52,285 nt of DNA from Aureimonas sp. Leaf427 (GTDB taxonomy: Bacteria; Pseudomonadota; Alphaproteobacteria; Rhizobiales; Rhizobiaceae). This document shows positions 52,033 to 52,285 of the stretch, in pieces. Within the stretch, counting starts at the first letter, position 1. Each line of letters opens with the position of its first letter. The position numbers and the translations under genes are program-made. The stretch is from the NCBI RefSeq assembly GCF_001425485.1, contig NZ_LMQW01000013.1, positions 1,003 through 53,287 on the forward strand, given 5' to 3'. A model generated the notes under the pieces. The model was not told the DNA's origin. It searched no databases and worked only from the letters and a program-made list of their open reading frames with translations.

Positions 52033-52285
52033 CTATCGGACGAGCTGACGCAGGAGCTTCGCCACCTCGCCCCGCCGTTCCATCTGCGGCAGGTGGCCGG
52101 TCTGCGGGAAGACGTGCAGCGCGATCGTGCCGGGCAGGCCTGTGAAGTGCCGGATCGGCACGACCCGGTCCTCGGCCCCCGCCACAATCTTCACGGGCAT
52201 GGCGAGATCGGCGAGGCGGCTGCGCACCTCGAAATGCTGCGTGCCCTGCGAGAAGAGGCCTGCCGCCATCGCCGTCTGCGCCTCG
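52033..52285 (-). CDS. alpha/beta-fold hydrolase, C-terminal part (runs off right edge)
   Basis: The last 83 or so codons of a minus-strand gene read LADLAMPVKIVAGAEDRVVP, TGLPGTIALHVFPQTGHLPQMERR and end LLRQLVR. The Asp of GAEDRVVP and the His of TGHLPQ are the acid and base of the catalytic triad of alpha/beta hydrolases. The pattern LPGTIALHVFPQTGH is close to the hydrolase domain of acetoin dehydrogenase E2-type proteins (AcoC), but with so little sequence this is only a suggestion. The visible Met at 52269 is probably internal. Confidence 0.75.
   Translation of the reverse strand, partial: EAQTAMAAGLFSQGTQHFEVRSRLADLAMPVKIVAGAEDRVVPIRHFTGLPGTIALHVFPQTGHLPQMERRGEVAKLLRQLVR

Overview
The window reads as a large, GC-rich accessory replicon (conjugative plasmid or integrated plasmid) of an alphaproteobacterium, most likely order Hyphomicrobiales/Rhizobiales. 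The basis is the Ti-type transfer gene set (traA divergent from traC-traD-traG with an oriT-like core between them) and the string of plasmid-typical families around it: a DUF3991/Toprim protein, DUF1419, a methylase-helicase giant, a ParB-like protein, a DUF7007-like protein, ArdC, DUF736 and DUF1173. Species cannot be named from the sequence. No rRNA, tRNA or CRISPR array was seen.

Layout. 1-900: insertion-sequence edge, with an ISL3 transposase running off the window, a 99-bp tandem duplication and an IS5 remnant. 1.3-21.3 kb: plasmid backbone and anti-defence region: Toprim/DUF3991, DUF1419, a 1704-aa methyltransferase-helicase, MqsRA, an orphan ParB, a translationally coupled three-gene set, a 196-aa conserved protein, VapBC, ArdC coupled to a PP-loop ATPase that carries an internal stop, a Phd antitoxin with a damaged PemK-like toxin, and DUF736. 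21.4-24.8 kb: a WGR-domain protein and two divergent regulator/dehydrogenase pairs (MarR/epimerase and TetR/SDR). 24.8-36.8 kb: transfer region: DUF1173, nuclease, TraG, TraD, TraC, oriT, a TraA relaxase-helicase with two BID-like C-terminal units, then a small acidic protein and a Zeta-toxin protein that itself ends in a BID-like domain. 37.6-47.8 kb: a minus-strand catabolic locus: class I aldolase, GntR regulator, ABC sugar importer, dehydrogenase, FGGY kinase and dihydroxyacetone-type kinase. 47.8-52.3 kb: decayed DNA and nested IS elements (IS3, IS5, ISL3, IS21), then the end of an alpha/beta hydrolase.

How the parts fit. TraA would nick at oriT and be recruited by TraG through its BID signals. 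ArdC and the methylase-helicase probably shield incoming DNA from restriction. The Zeta-BID protein, directly downstream of the relaxase and preceded by a small antitoxin-like gene, looks like a toxin that can be sent through the same secretion channel, comparable in design to Fic-BID proteins such as VbhT. The mating-pair genes (trb/virB) and the repABC unit are not in the window. The catabolic locus is tied together by two near-identical operator-like sites in front of gntR and the aldolase gene.

A recurring feature is apparent single-base loss in short homopolymers within otherwise well-conserved genes (mqsR, the pemK-like gene, zeta-BID, and one unknown gene), plus in-frame stops in two others. 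This is either real toxin-biased decay or uncorrected assembly error, and it should be settled first because it decides whether several of these systems are alive.
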